Part shown: positions 43,800 to 56,522 of the stretch, in pieces
How positions within the stretch are numbered: position 1 is the stretch's first letter
Layout: each line of letters opens with the position of its first letter
Program-made: the position numbers and the translations under genes
The notes under the pieces: generated by a model
Seen by the model: only the letters and a program-made list of their open reading frames with translations
Told to the model about the DNA's origin: nothing
Databases searched by the model: none
Source of the DNA: Collybia mongolica
Lineage: Eukaryota; Basidiomycota; Agaricomycetes; Agaricales; Clitocybaceae
Assembly (NCBI GenBank): GCA_013420905.1
Contig: JAAXNY010000015.1
Location: forward strand, 1 to 64,000
DNA: 64,000 bases
Direction: 5' to 3'

Positions 43800-44055
43800 T
43801 ACTGAATACTTATACAAAGGTAGTGTGTTGAGAATTTGGATAGTCGTACCGCTTCTCAATGGTCTTTTCCGGCGTGAGGACGGAGTTGATCCAACCATTG
43901 GTTTGGAGATCAATCGACTCAACGTTGTGTGCACGTCCCCTCGTAGTTGGAGAGGTAGGAGCTGCGTTTTTCCGTGCATTCGCCCTGTGGTCATCCCTAA
44001 AAGAGTGGTTGAGGAAAGTGAGAGATGAATTGGTTCTTGATGTTCGCGACTGCCA
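43800..44055 (-). pseudogene. Degenerate relative of the hypothetical gene at 37,372-38,007
   Basis: Minus-strand bases can be aligned, with frameshifts and stops, to VAKIKNE, DGRRANAW, SVDLKTSDWVNFVHTDKVIA and KWYDSPNS of that gene. It lies between the two MFS genes. Confidence 0.55.
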
Positions 44056-44217
44056 AAGAAAGTGTTTTATTGACCACTACAAATACAATCAGTGATCGGT
44101 CCCAGGATGTCAATCATAACACCACCAACCCGAGTAAGTATATCCAAAAAATAAAATAAACATTCCATCCATAGGTATATCCAGTCCTCATATTTATAAA
44201 TCTATTCTCTAATCCAC

Positions 44218-46675
44218 TCATCTCGAGAGCGCCTTTTCCTTGATAAAAATCGACGACACCAACGCACACGCCGCCATAACCACCGTAAAAGACAGCGTCA
44301 TCTGAACAGCCTTACCATACGCGCTCCGTACAATGACTCTCGTCGCGGGATCGAGGTCATCGACATAACTCAGCGACTCGCGTACGCGCTGGATGATCTA
44401 TTCACAGGGATTAGTGATGTCGGGGAAGTAAGAGTGTGAACAAGGTGAACCTCTTCAACGTCGTCACCTGAGAGCTTCTGACGAAGATAGGACCGCAGCG
44501 TTTCTTGGACTAATGCACTTCCAACGGAAACTCCGACCACGGACCCCAACGAACGGAAGAGATATGATACTGTTCATGATCGGGTTAGCCAGACATCACC
44601 ACAATAGATCCCCCAATGACGCACCAGCCGTAGCAATTGCCTGGTCCGCCTGTCCAGCATTGGCAATAAGGGCAATAAGACTAGTCGTTATTCCACTTCC
44701 TACATGAGCGGGGTCAGAGGCCTAAAACATCGGGTATCTGGGATAATCAATACGAACCATTCCCAAGACTGCACAGAACGAGCCCTGCAGTCATACGTGT
44801 CAGTCAAGAGTTCGATGGGAAATCGGACCATATATGCGCACCAACAGCAAGACCATATACCGACCGCGTCAAGGCGCCCGTCATAAGTATCACGACCCCA
44901 GATCCAACAAACAGCAACCCATACCCACATACCGTCAACATGTAAAACTTGCCCGTCGCCTGCATGATCAACCCGCCCCCAAGGGACCCACACAAGCTCC
45001 CCGCCACGCTCAGTATAAGCCACATCCCCGCCTCCGACGCCGATTTGCGCTCCACAGCCTGCAGATATAGCGACACATGGAACAACATGCTCATCCCCGC
45101 CGCAATCCCAAAGAAATTGACCAGGTAGCTCGCGATCAGCGATCTGTTCACAATGATCCTCTTCGGTGCAAGCGGCTCCTTAGCCAGTCGCATCTCAATG
45201 ACCCCGAACAACACCGCGAACAGGGCAAACCCGCCCAGCGCAAGGACTGTCAGCATATCGGCCCATGCAATGTTCCCGCCCCGGTCGAGCCCGAATAGCA
45301 GCAGGAAGACGGTCACCACCAGCGCCCCTGCACCTCCAAAGTCGACGCGCCGGATCTTGGCTGAAAAGTTCGATGAGTCCGTTTTGGGCAGGTGGAGCGC
45401 GAAAGAGACGGAGGTGATTGCAAGGAGGGCCAGGGGGACCTGCATGAGGAAGGCCCTGTAGTGGACGCTATGAGCGATTTGACAATCAAGGTGATAAAAC
45501 GTACCATCGCCACCCGACAGTATCTGCGAACAATCCTCCCAGTGGCGCCCCCGCAGCAGACCCCGTAGCGAATACAATGTTCAACACACCTAGGACCAAC
45601 CAGTAAGAAGGGGCCATGCTTCGTATTGGAGATGAACATACCTTGCCATGTGCCCCGAGAGCGCAGCGGCACCACGTCAGAGAGTATAATGCTGACTATT
45701 CTAGATCCGAAGATCGTGAGTTGGAGAAAGTAGAGAGTATAAGCTCTGTCACGCACGTTGTCATCCCCCCTCCGCCAATCCCAGAAAATGCCCTACTTGC
45801 AATCAACTCTGTCATGTTTCGCGCGAGCCCGCACATCAGCGACCCGATTGCGAAGATTGAATATGCGAATAGGAGACAGCCCTTCCGCCCGAAGATATCG
45901 CTGAGTTTCCCATACAGTGGTCTAGCGGGAGTAAAATGAATACAGGCCTTGCAGTTTTCCTGGGGTGAATGGCGTTGATTACTCACTGAAAACTCGTCAG
46001 GGTCAGCATGTATGCAGTCGCGATCCAGCTCGTGTTTTGTAGTTGGTTGAGCTCACTGCCTATAGCAGCATATGCTAAGAATCAAAACAAAAACAGTGAG
46101 GAAGTTGATCAGGATTCGAGTAGAGTAAAGCGCACATGAAACGACGATAGTGCCGTCCATAGCTGCGAGGAAAATTCCAATAGACATCGGAATGATCTGA
46201 CGAGCTAGTATGAGTATCCGTTAATCTTTGAAACGGAGTGATATTGAGAACAGAATAAAAGACCACGGTGCCAGTTTTTTGGGCCTTGAAGCAAAAAGCA
46301 TAGTACGACTTTGCCACTAATGCCGAAGAACGACACGGCGCCGCCATCTACCCTTCCGTACAATGTAAACGTCACAAGGACACTCCCTATACAAGATGTG
46401 CATGGACAGTTGATCCAGCATACGCCCCCACACCCATCTCGTCCTTCCGAAAAAATGACAAGGAACGAAAAGGAATACACACTCACCAAACTCAAGAACG
46501 ACTTCCTCGAGACATCCTGCACCTCCTCTACACCCGCACCCGAACTCCCATTCTCGCTACTCTCGCCGGGTGCAACCAAGGCGCCATACCCCGTCCGGTT
46601 CCCAGCGTTAGTGTCACCAATGTGTGAAGCAGAATCGGACCGCAGGAGCGGCGCGTTTTCGTCTGCTGGTGGCAT
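44218..46675 (-). CDS. MFS transporter, DHA2 / vacuolar basic amino acid type, copy 2
   Basis: Tandem paralogue of the gene at 41,090. It begins PPADENAPLLRSDS (same APLL sorting-like signal), then GKLSDIFGRKGCLLFAYS, ASRAFSGIGGGGM, IVSIILSDVVPLRSRGTWQG, RAFLMQVPLALLAITSVSFA, FGLDRGGNIAW, FHVSLYLQAVERKSASEAGM, LIALIANAGQADQAIATA and a final exon QRVRESLSYVDDLDPATR ending IKEKALSR at 44,218. About 14 membrane segments are expected. Exon structure matches copy 1. Differences cluster in the N-terminal tail and the loop after TM1. The two genes probably arose from a ~3 kb segmental duplication that included the promoter block. Confidence 0.85.
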
Positions 46676-46796
46676 CGTCGTGGTTCAACAAGGAGCTCTG
46701 AAAGTTGGCTTCGGGGCGGGTGGGGCGGGATGAGGGTCGGCTGAACTAACTTAACGGAACTGCTAAGTCGTTTCGACGACTTGCAAGGGCACCGGA

Positions 46797-46874
46797 GCCT
46801 GATGAGAGTTTTTTTGACGGTGGAGCGTGGGGCAAACATGGGTGTCCGATTTCGACTTTTAGCCGGTCACATGC
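46797..46874. promoter_or_regulatory. Conserved upstream block of MFS copy 2
   Basis: Counterpart of 43,591-43,675: GCCTGATGAGAGTTTTTTT, CGGTGGAGCGTG, AACATGGGTGTCCG, TTTTAGCCGGTCACATG. The blocks stay alike while flanking bases differ. Confidence 0.6.
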
Positions 46875-47047
46875 GTTTAAATTTAGCATTTTGAGTGGCA
46901 TGCGGTGCAACCCTGCTGGGCTTGGCAGAACCTGCAGAAACTAACTTTCTGCACTTCTCTCACATAAGTACAGAGTACACATAATGTAAAAGGGTATAAA
47001 GATACAATTAGGCCAATTAGAACTTCTCTAGTTACATCGACATCTAG

Positions 47048-48708
47048 TCACGGCTCCGCGCGCAGCGAGCGCAGCTGCACCATCTCGAATTCCGTCAGCG
47101 TGTCCTGCCCCGGTATGACGATGCGGCTTGTCCCCGTCCCCGTCCCTGTCCCTACGCTGCCGTTATATACATCGCCGGTCTTCTGTGACACGGACCGCGG
47201 CCGCGACCGTGCGTGCTCGAGCTCCTTGTTCATCTCGCGTACGTTCAGGATCACCCGGTTCCCGAGCACGCATGAGAGCGCGACGGAGAAGCCGATGGGG
47301 ATTTCGAGGAGGGTTTGCTGTGGGGCGGCGTGGTTAGCGGGGATGATATGCACAGTTGGCGTTGGGAGGGCGGGGACTTACGCGTGCGGTTATCCAGATG
47401 AGGAGGTTCGTGAGGTATGTGGCGAACATGCTTAATATCACCAAAAACATGAGCATCTACATACAGAGGGCAGAGCAAAGAGCAAAAGCGCGGCACTCAC
47501 ATGAGGAAATAAAGCACCGAGTCCCGCACCAGTATGTCCACCAGATGCTGTCCCGATCGAAACGCCGAGGACGCACTCCGGAACGTCTCGAAGCCCTTAT
47601 ACAACGCAAGCCCACATAATAGCGACTCAAAGAACAGGATCGGGATCCAGAATGCGAAAAAGTGGGGCGAGACGCCGCTGGGGACACAGAATAGTATTGT
47701 GGGTGTTGCGCGAAATGCCGTTGCCGTTATGTCCGTTACGACCATCCCCATGATCGTTGCGGAAGCCGCCACTGAGGCCAAAAAGCAAACAGCCATGAGG
47801 GCCAGAATCTTTTTATTGAGAGAATACAGCGCATATATCCGCATTTGTAGAATGACTATGAGTGGGTTTAGCGGATCTGACTATTGGCGGGCATGATGAT
47901 TGGGGTCCTCACGTTGTGCTATCACACATGCAACCAATCCAGTGAACCCTTGCCATTGAAAAAAACGAAGGCCTAGATCTGTTAAAGCTAGCGTTTTGGA
48001 TGCGGGTGAATTATACTCACAACTAACACGGACGTAAGATCCACTTAGTGGCTATCAAATAGAAGGGCAACTCACAACTATATTTGTGGTGAGGTCGTTA
48101 GTGCTATAAAACGGGCGCATATAGGTGACAAAGCGTACGGAAGGTGTAAGGAGAGGCGAAAAAAGACCGTAATTGTTAACACTACACAAGTATTTCATGA
48201 GAGATTGCTGGCAAAAACTGGAAGCCGGAGCATACATGACGGAAATCAACCCGTAGTAGCGGTTCTGAGATTGCGAGCAATGTTTAAGCATATATTCTGA
48301 GAGCCGGCATTATAACACTCACCACAATGAATAAACATTTTCCTATGGACCATGAACTTTTCTAAAAACAGCCTCCCATTCGTCAACTGTGCTAAGGAAT
48401 CCACGAGAATGGTAATCACCCATATCAGCTCCACCTGCGAAATAGAATAAGTGTGATTGGTCTAGATTAGCATGTAGCTATACACACCTCACTATCCGCC
48501 GTGGTTACTGAAAATGCATCAGATTAGTCACGGAACAGCACGTCAAAGCCAAACGCACGATGATCGAATATGATGATCGTTCCCGACGCCACTACGAACG
48601 GACAATAAATATTTCTGCGCTGCTTCGAGCATTTCGAGACGTACGGTGGGCATAACGAGTGACCTGGATATCGTGGATGCCAGTGAAGAGGAGATCAGCC
48701 AAAGACAT
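47048..48708 (-). CDS. DUF6533-like seven-helix membrane protein
   Basis: A basidiomycete multi-pass membrane protein of unknown function. The first exon SLADLLFTGIHDIQVTRYAH is followed after introns by ASGTIIIFDHRAFGFDV and EVELIWVITILVD, the DUF6533 pattern (V-X-Y-D-H ... E-V-E-L-I-W). Later exons are helices: RIYALYSLNKKILALMAV, ILFCVPSGVSPHFFAFWIPI and RQTLLEIPIGFSVALSCVLG, with a charged cytoplasmic tail containing a Gly-Thr run and ending SLRAEP at 47,048. Exons between 47,900 and 48,300 are poorly resolved. Receptor-like roles have been suggested for the family without proof. Confidence 0.7.
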
Positions 48709-51700
48709 AATTTAGAGCACAGAGGACAAGTGCACAATGGTGGGAGCGAGGACCATCAAGAAATGTCAAAAAAATGGGCCTATCTTTAAAGGCTCAAAGA
48801 CGGTTGACATGGAACGCGAAGATCGGTGGCAAGGGGCAGCAGGGGAATGCCTTCTTAGTTCATCACCGATGGGGCACGCGACCAGTCCATCTGTCCACAA
48901 ACGGAAGCCCCCTCACAATTATCTTCCTTCTTCGGTGACGTAAAGCCCCCGAACCCGGAAATTACAACAGTCCCCCTTCCGGAGCTGCCGGCCGCTGTGT
49001 CCTCATCGCTGCCGCGTGTCCACGGGTCAATAGCGGATGAAGGGCGCTAGAGCTGAAATGGGCATTCCTCGTGCCCCCAGTTGAGTGCAGGCTGGGCTTC
49101 GTGGGACGCAGAGAGAATATATCGGCCATTGAGTCGAGTCGAGATCATGCCTCGCGGGTGTTTCGCACAGGAGAGCACTGTATAGATTGCCCGGATATCA
49201 GTCCGCTATGGACGCATGAAAAAGATGCATTTCGTTGGCACATAGCAGCAAGTGCAACAGCTGTGTGAACAAAGGGAAAGGACAAAACTCGGCGCCGCGA
49301 TCGTTCAGAAAATATGTATATAACAAGACTTCTGATTTCAATTGAGAAGACCTGCCAGGATACTCTGATCTTCTTTTGATCTCTGTATGTAGGCAAACGG
49401 TGATTGCCCGCCGCCCAACACCGACGACCACACGCTCCAACCAATAACGAACAAAATGGATAAAATGGCCATCCACCCTTTCCGCGGGGTAATTGCTGGG
49501 AGGAGAAAACATAATTGATCGGGATGGAGTGCGAAAACCGTCTACGGGCGCGATCCATTGATATCCTGATATCCTTTCTGAATAGCGAAACAGACCAAAT
49601 TCGAGTGAGCTTCTTGTTCCTGTGATGCTCAGAAAAACAAAACAAAAACACTATCAGAAATTATACCCCCTGTATAGCCTAGCTCAAGCGTGGCAGAACT
49701 CATAACACCATATTCCGGGTCATATCATAGCCCATCATACATCCGTGTATCGATCCCCGGCCAAAAGTCCAGCAGCGCGCGATGTCAAGATTGTCCACGT
49801 CATGGGGTGGGATCCAGAACCCACTTTTCTTTCAAATTAGATTCCAAAGCGCTAGCGCTTGGTGATTACGAGGACTGTCATCAAACAAGTGATGCCAAAT
49901 GCCCTATGCATCCGGAATTTTGGTCGTGGAGTGTAGCCAAGGTTAACCTCTATGGTCGAAAACTAGACAGAGAGAGGGTACGAGCTGCCAGGTGGAAATA
50001 AGTGATTCGGAGGAACATGAAAAAAGTCTTGACAGTAACCGGGTTTTGCCGAGAGGACACGGAATTCTAATCGTTCGGCTCCGCCTTTAGCACCGCAAGC
50101 GTGTTACCGCAAACCCACAAATGAGAAGATACGCATGACCAATCCCGAAAAAAAAGCGCTATTTGGAGGAAATCTATATTTATGTCGACTGCCGTAGACT
50201 CAGCCGCGTTACGGCTGGGGTGGCGCCAATCTCTTGAAATTATTTAATCGCCCTCGGTGTTTGAATGTGGGCAGGTGCACGGAAAACTACGACACCGATT
50301 AAGAAAACCATTCTCATGCTCGTGATCAAGCGCGAAGAACCGTCGTCGTACATAACTATAGGCGATGGACTCATCCACAAGCAAACTCAGCGTACCCAAC
50401 TTCCAAACACTCCAGTTCCCAAGCCAGAGACTCGGCAACATCTGATCAGGGGAGACTACACACGCGCCTTATCCACGATCAACCGTATCCATCTGCGACG
50501 CACACTGATCCCCAGGAATATATACTATCCATATCAGAATCACCATCTATTCGAAAACCGATGAATGCGGGAGACTTGTATTACTCTAAATTACTCGCAA
50601 GTGGTCATGCATCGATCATGATCATAGCTTCCATGATATCGATCACTGGCTCAGTCCTACTCCCGACACAGCCTCGTACACAATAATAACGAAAAACAGA
50701 AATCAAGGCTCAAGGGCGCCCTAGGCCTCCCCAAGGCGCAAATTATGTCGTTATCCCTTATGGTAGGTTGCGCTGGTGATACGATCTATACGCATCCCCT
50801 ATCCCGGGAGTCATACTGAGCAAAAAACTCTCATGACCAGTCATCTAGACTCCCCGCCCCCGACGTGTCATGGAACGCATACGGGTAATCCGTACTTCTG
50901 GGTCAATTCCTCAAGTCATGGACCATGAACTACGAATAGCGCACGCATCGTGAATCGTGATCAGTTAGTTTGACCAGCGCCTTTTCGTGGACATCCGTGG
51001 ACGAGACCTAAAATCCGAACGCTCGAGGGTGATGGAATGGACGATGTCTTGTCATAAATTCATTAAAATGCACCCAGGGGGGCGCTTAAAAACATGTTTG
51101 GGCTTGGATGCATATCTGCTTTCATTTCCCCAATCAGATAAGGTTGAGGGCAGAAAATTCAATATTGAATTCGGGGACTGCTTCGTTATGGTGTGACTTG
51201 ATGCACGGATGTTGTAGAGCTTTATGCTCAGGTAAGGTCCTTACCTTACCCATAGCGTTTGTCTTTCGGAGTTTCGTTATAAGCACCTGACCAGTGAAGC
51301 GATTGGTCACTTTCTGTATTATACAGCAGACCAAAACGATGTTCTTGCAGGACGACGCCAACTGAGCGAAGATCGAAGAATTAACCAAGAATCAGGACAT
51401 CGTGGTCAAGTTGTCACTAATTAGGGGATGGAAGGGCATGAGCTGCTCTGGAAGAAAGGTCGCCGCGCTCTCAGTATCACGGCTCGCTACTTGGCGACGA
51501 CATGAAACACATCCTGGGATAGGACTGCCATGCTTTTTTAGGGGCCGCACCCGTTGAGGGGTCTATAGCACTCCCCATATGGCCGATGACAATGGACTAT
51601 GCAGCGTCGAAGAACCCTTGGCCGCACGGCACAGAACGCACTTGAACAGATCGGGGGTGGTGTGGGTTTTGTTGGCTCTGGCTGGGCTGGCCCCAACGAC

Positions 51701-52063
51701 AACCCCGTCTGGGTGACCCAGGGCTTGAGAACCAACAATAGATGTGCGAACTATCTCTCAAACCTTTTGACAAATTGCATGGTAAGAAGTCGCCACCGTG
51801 CAGGAGGTTATCTCCCCGTTCGATCTGAGCATGGCGTAGCTATGTTGAAGCAATTGCGATTAAAATTCTGTCATTCTCTGCATTCGCCTGTAAAGATTGT
51901 GTATCATATAATCATTGTTACTGGAGGCTCAGCCAACTTGGAGCAGTATTTACCTGATTTCGGACTTGGTGCTGCACACACATGTCGCGTGAATCATAAA
52001 GATAGGATTATGTGACGGCTCTTTTCCAGTAACGTCCTATTATCCACGAGGGCAGTATAGTAT
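48709..52063. other. Long intergenic region without recognised genes
   Basis: 3.3 kb with only short, non-coding-looking frames. Noted: a perfect palindrome AGGTAAGGTCCTTACCT near 51,231-51,247 and a GC-rich GGGCGCCCTAGGCCTCC patch near 50,713. Frames at 49,145-49,651 and 51,599-52,015 have no recognisable features. Confidence 0.45.
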
Positions 52064-53178
52064 TTAAAACGCAGTCGCCTCGGTGATATGCCCGCTTTTC
52101 ATCCTCCAGTCGCGCAACCACTCCTCCCTCTGTCCATTCCGCACAAACAGCGCCTTGTCCACCTTCTTCAACGCCCACTTGATCCACACATTCGGCTTAT
52201 TCAGCGCCTTCTCCGTCGGGTTAGCGCTCACAGGGAGGGGCCGCACCTTGCCGAGCATCGTCTGGAGATGTGGGACCAGCGCATTCGCGACCTTGATTGA
52301 GTCCTTTGAGTTATGCTTGAAGCACGCGGCGACGAACATCGCGCAGGACGCAAGGTCTTGCGCCACGGGGCGCAGGTTGTACGTGCCGTATAGTGCGGAC
52401 GCGGTGATCACGGTCCCGATGGGGTGCTCGACGTGGAGCGAGTGCATGAGGAGCCGCGCCCCTGGGAGCGTCAGCGGGAGGTTGTATTTTGAAAAGTCGC
52501 CGAACACCTTGAGCGCGAGGAGGGGGCACGAGAGCTCTTCACATCGGCCTTGGGGGGATAGTTAGAAAGTCAGTCGGGAAGCGAGGGGGTAGGGTTGGTT
52601 GCTGAGGACTCACGGACGAATAACTCGGAGAAAGTTCCATCAAACACATGTCCTGACTCCTTCCAGCCAGAGAACATGTCTGTTACTTTTGTGAGTTGCT
52701 CCTCGTTCGCAGCCAACCCAACCAAGTTCACCCAGGCGCTCTTCTTCACCAACGGCGTCGTCACGGCCGGACGTCTCCCGAGACGCGGCGCGACAAAGCT
52801 AGATAGCTTGGTGAAACGCTCGAGCCGTGCTTCGGGCGACAGCCTCCTCTTCTTCGAAGTATGTGTTTGAGGTAGAGTTGTGGTTGAAGTTGTGGTTGTG
52901 GAAGGCGAGGTCTTTGCGTTCAAGGTGGACGTAGATGCGACGGGAGTGTCAGGCTTGATCAGCTCCTCGACAGGAGCATCATCCGCAAAGAGGTCCTCAA
53001 TCACGACCTGGCTCTTCTTTTTCTGAACTATACGCGTTCAATTTGGCCGTTCAGAAAACATCACAACGCGAGACTGGCGTGACTCACCGACTGGTGTAAG
53101 ATGAATAGTCCTACTATATCGAATATTTCTGGCACACCTGAGGCTCCCAAAAGCCTGCCTCGCAACGAAGCTAGCCAT
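52064..53178 (-). CDS. Probable mitochondrial protein, helical repeat type
   Basis: Three exons. Exon 1 (from the ATG at 53,178) encodes a mitochondrial presequence-like start: VARQAFGSLRCARNIRYSR, Arg-rich with no acidic residues. A GT-AG intron leads to VQKKKSQVVIEDLFADDAP, a Ser/Thr-rich linker and then helical sequence (KKSAWVNLVGLAANEEQLTK). The last exon adds RCEELSCPLLALKVFGDFSK, GARLLMHSLHVEHPI and WIKWALKKVDKALFVRNGQR, ending at 52,064. The helical hairpins with L-A-L-X-V-F spacing recall PPR/TPR-type mitochondrial RNA or ribosome factors. About 310 aa, intact. Exact identity not recognised. Confidence 0.65.
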
Positions 53179-54336
53179 GCCACAACTGGTTACAGTCGTA
53201 CGTTTGCGGAGGCTTGAAAGTGTTCGGGAATCGGATTGAATTTTCGGGTTGTGTGGTCTTGTTGTGTCCAGGGGATAAAGCCGAGCCTGGACTCCCCGTC
53301 TTTCGCTGCCCACTTTTCTTTTTGAATGTTGCCAGCAGCGGATCAGGGTCATATGTAGACACTGTGACTACTACTCTGTTCAAGCCGGCACGCTAATATC
53401 TCAGCCGAGTGAAGTCCAACAAAGTTGAAAGTCTGGAATCGAAGCATATCGCAAAAAAACATTTATCTATAAGATACTCACCGTCCAACGTGAACATAAA
53501 ACGTCTCTTTTCTCTTTACATTCATATAGGCAAGTACTATTCTTCTGCTAGTCTTCAATGGTAATTCACATCGTCATCCCAAGTTTTACAGAGTCTGTTT
53601 TGATATGTTTCAGCAACGTGTCTATCGTTGATCGACCCTAATCAGTGTATATGCGCGACCTGATGACACCTACCCTCTTCAGAGAAGCATAGCCTTGAAT
53701 ATCTTCAGCCACAAAACTGGGAGCATCAGGATTGATCTACCTGTCGCTGTCCAGTAGGTTATCAGTAGCTGAATTTATATCTCCAGACCAATACCATGGG
53801 GACATAATTTCGCAGAGCGGTGAGTCCTTGTGGGTTGACCATTGAGTTACCAGTAAGTCAGGCTCTATATTTACAGGACGCATAGATGGGGTCCACAAGA
53901 AGGCGCTGATTGAGTTCTATGTCACCATGACAGGTTTTTCAAAAGTTTTCGTTGATTTACACCATAGGTCGTCAATCCGCCCTAGTTCGTTGATTACCTT
54001 CTCTTCATTCTGACACTATTTCTCGGATATTCCTCATTGACGCCCCATTCCTAGATAGGCAGGCCGTCCAGAACCACGTTTCCTTCAAGATCGATCGGGG
54101 AGACGCCGTGACACGACGCAATGATCGGATGAATTATTCCTCTTATCGCAACGACATGGCGGGGAGAGCCTGTTTTCTCAGTGTTCTCAAACTTCAATAC
54201 ACTCGAAATCATCGCTTTATAGGTACTCTCAGGCTCGACCCGCACACCGCCCCCTCAACATCTGAAACATAATCGGAAGGGACGGAAGAGACTAGACATA
54301 CTGAACGGATACATATCCTAGGCGGCGACAAGCCTA
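53179..54336. other. Intergenic, no gene seen
   Basis: No coding-like frame. A minus-strand frame at 54,051-54,245 is short and unsupported. Confidence 0.45.
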
Positions 54337-54418
54337 AGATAAGAACTGTCGGACACTGGTGATTGGCCGATAAATTGGGAGCGCTGCTGAGTCAGCACTA
54401 ATGTTATCGTGGTTATCA
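54337..54418. promoter_or_regulatory. Cluster of four GATA-factor sites upstream of the ammonium transporter
   Basis: HGATAR matches: AGATAA 54,337-54,342 (+), CGATAA 54,368-54,373 (+), TTATCG 54,404-54,409 (-) and TTATCA 54,413-54,418 (-), 195-276 bp upstream of the ATG. Fungal AreA/Nit2-type GATA factors activate such promoters under nitrogen limitation. Sites are short; function inferred. Confidence 0.55.
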
Positions 54419-54487
54419 GGCGCAACAAGTCGGTCAAGTATATGGCGGCTGCCCCGCCAAGGTGGTCAACCATATTCGGTACGTATC

Positions 54488-54494
54488 TATAAAA
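54488..54494 (+). promoter_or_regulatory. TATA box of the ammonium transporter gene
   Basis: TATAAAA 119 bp upstream of the ATG at 54,613. Confidence 0.5.
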
Positions 54495-54612
54495 CCGTCA
54501 GACCTCCCCCGCGCTCATCTGTCTTGATCCCTCATTTTCCTCTGCCTAGATTTGTTGGACATTTGGTCGCCGCCAACCACTGTCTCCTCGACCCCATTAA
54601 ATCTTCCTGAAG

Positions 54613-56522
54613 ATGGTCAACGTCACTTATGATGGGTGTAAGCCTCGAGAGTTATATAACGCATTGATCTGTGTCTGACATGTCCTACCTTTCAGCTGGT
54701 GATCTGAACTGGTTTGACCCCTCTACCCAGGAAATTGTCGTCTACAATCTGGGTGATATTGCGTGGACGTTGACCTCGGCTGCGCTCGTCTGGATTATGA
54801 TCCCTGGACTTGGGTTCTTTTACTCGGGATTATTGCGGAGGAAGAATGCACTTTCAATGATCTTCACGAGTATGATGGCTATTGGAGTTGTCTCATTCCA
54901 GGTACGTCCACCTTATTGCTCATGCAGAAGAAATTATTCACAACGTGATGTACTTGGTTCGTCAGTGGTTTTTTTGGGGGTACTCACTCGCTTTCAGCAA
55001 TACAGCAAGCAAGTTCATCGGGGATCTACGTGCGTGATACACTTATACTTCTAATAAGCTTATCATTAACATTTTTGCGTAGAATATTTTGGCTTAAAAG
55101 GGGTTCTCGCCCAACCTTCCCAAGGAAGCAAACGCATCCCTGCGCTCGTATTCTGCGTGTATCAGTTGATGTTCGCCGCGATCACGTGGGCTCAATTTCG
55201 GCTCTCCTCACAAATAACGCGCTGACTCGTTAAACTTGTGCAGACCTGCCATCGCTATTGGCGCGATCGCCGAACGCGGCCGTCTTGGGCCTCTCCTGGT
55301 TTTCGTCTTTGCATGGTCCACACTGGTCTACGACCCCATCGCCTGTTGGACATGGAATCCTCAAGGATGGTCCTTCATCATGGGGGGTCTAGACTTTGCC
55401 GGAGGAACCCCCGTTCACATCTCCTCAGGAACAGCAGCCCTCGCGATCTCCATTTATCTCGGAAAGCGACGCGGCTATGGGACCGCGCGCCTCGCGTATA
55501 AACCGCAGAACACAACATACGTTATTCTTGGCACCGTGCTACTCTGGTTTGGGTGGTTTGGCTTCAATGGTGGGTCCGCCTTGTCAGCCAACTTGCGAGC
55601 CGCGCAGGCTTGCATCGTGACTAATTTGGCGGCGAGCGTTGGTGGGATTACATGGATGCTCTGGGTAAGGTGGCCCCTCGTCGACAGGGATATAATCTGA
55701 TTCTACTCATTGTGTATTAGGATTATCGTCTGGAGAGAAAATGGAGTACGGTCGGGTTTTGTTCGGGTGCAATTGCGGGCTTGGTCGCTATCACACCGGG
55801 ATCAGGTTTCGTTGGCTCTCGTGAGTTTTCGGTATCCTCCTGCATTCTACAACTCCTGATATGGACTGTATCCAGCCGCAGCGGTATTGTTCGGTGCTTT
55901 AGCAGGAACGCTGTGCAACTTTGCCACACAACTCAAATTCGTTTTTGGTTACGATGACACTCTCGATGTAAGTGAAGACCTTTGGCCATGCAGCCAAACT
56001 CACTCTCTGTCGCCCTCAGATCTTCGCTTCCCATGCTATTGGTGGAATCACTGGCAATATCCTCACCGCATTTTTCGCTCAATCCAGCGTCGCCGGCTTT
56101 GACGGGTCCGCACCTATTGCCGGAGGTTGGCTCGACCACCATTGGGTCCAACTCGGTTACCAAGTCGCTGATTCAGTTGCGGGGTTGAGTTATTCGTTTG
56201 TTATGACCGTGTGTTACATCTCCTCATTATACTCGACACATCTGACCTTGTCGTACAGACGATCATCCTATGGATCATGCACTACATTCCCGGCCTCAGG
56301 CTGCGTGCTTCGGAGCAGGCCGAGATTCTGGGTATTGATGACGCGGAGATGGGAGAGTTTGCGTATGATTACGTTGGGTTGGAGCAGGAGATTGGGCATA
56401 CGCTCGATGTGTGCGACAACTCGCCAGGTGGGACTAGGGAACCGGAACATCTGAGTCATCGCAAGTCGGCAGCTACGACTGTGACGGAAGGCATTCAAGA
56501 GAAGCCGGCGGGGTCTTCATGA
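54613..56522 (+). CDS. AMT: Ammonium transporter, Amt/MEP family
   Basis: Plasma-membrane channel-like carrier for ammonium uptake. The ATG at 54,613 opens a tiny exon spliced to SGDLNWFDPSTQEIVVYNLG. Further exons give MIPGLGFFYSGLLRRKNALS, WFFWGYSLAFSNTASKFIGD, RPAIAIGAIAERGRL, GGTPVHISSGTAALA (first pore histidine), WFGWFGFNGGSAL, FASHAIGGITGNILTAFFA (second pore histidine), and a C-terminal tail with DDAEMGEFAYDYVGLE, the regulatory segment. Eleven membrane helices are expected; length ~480 aa as usual. Eight or so short introns, all in frame. GATA sites upstream fit nitrogen-regulated expression. The FFYSGLLRRKNALSM motif supports a high-affinity fungal AMT. No lesions seen. Confidence 0.93.

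Noticed and set aside
49145..49651. 168-codon minus-strand frame in the long intergenic region
   Set aside because: No hydrophobic pattern, motif or intron structure; likely chance.
51599..52015. 138-codon plus-strand frame
   Set aside because: Gly/Arg-rich start and random-looking remainder; no support beyond openness.
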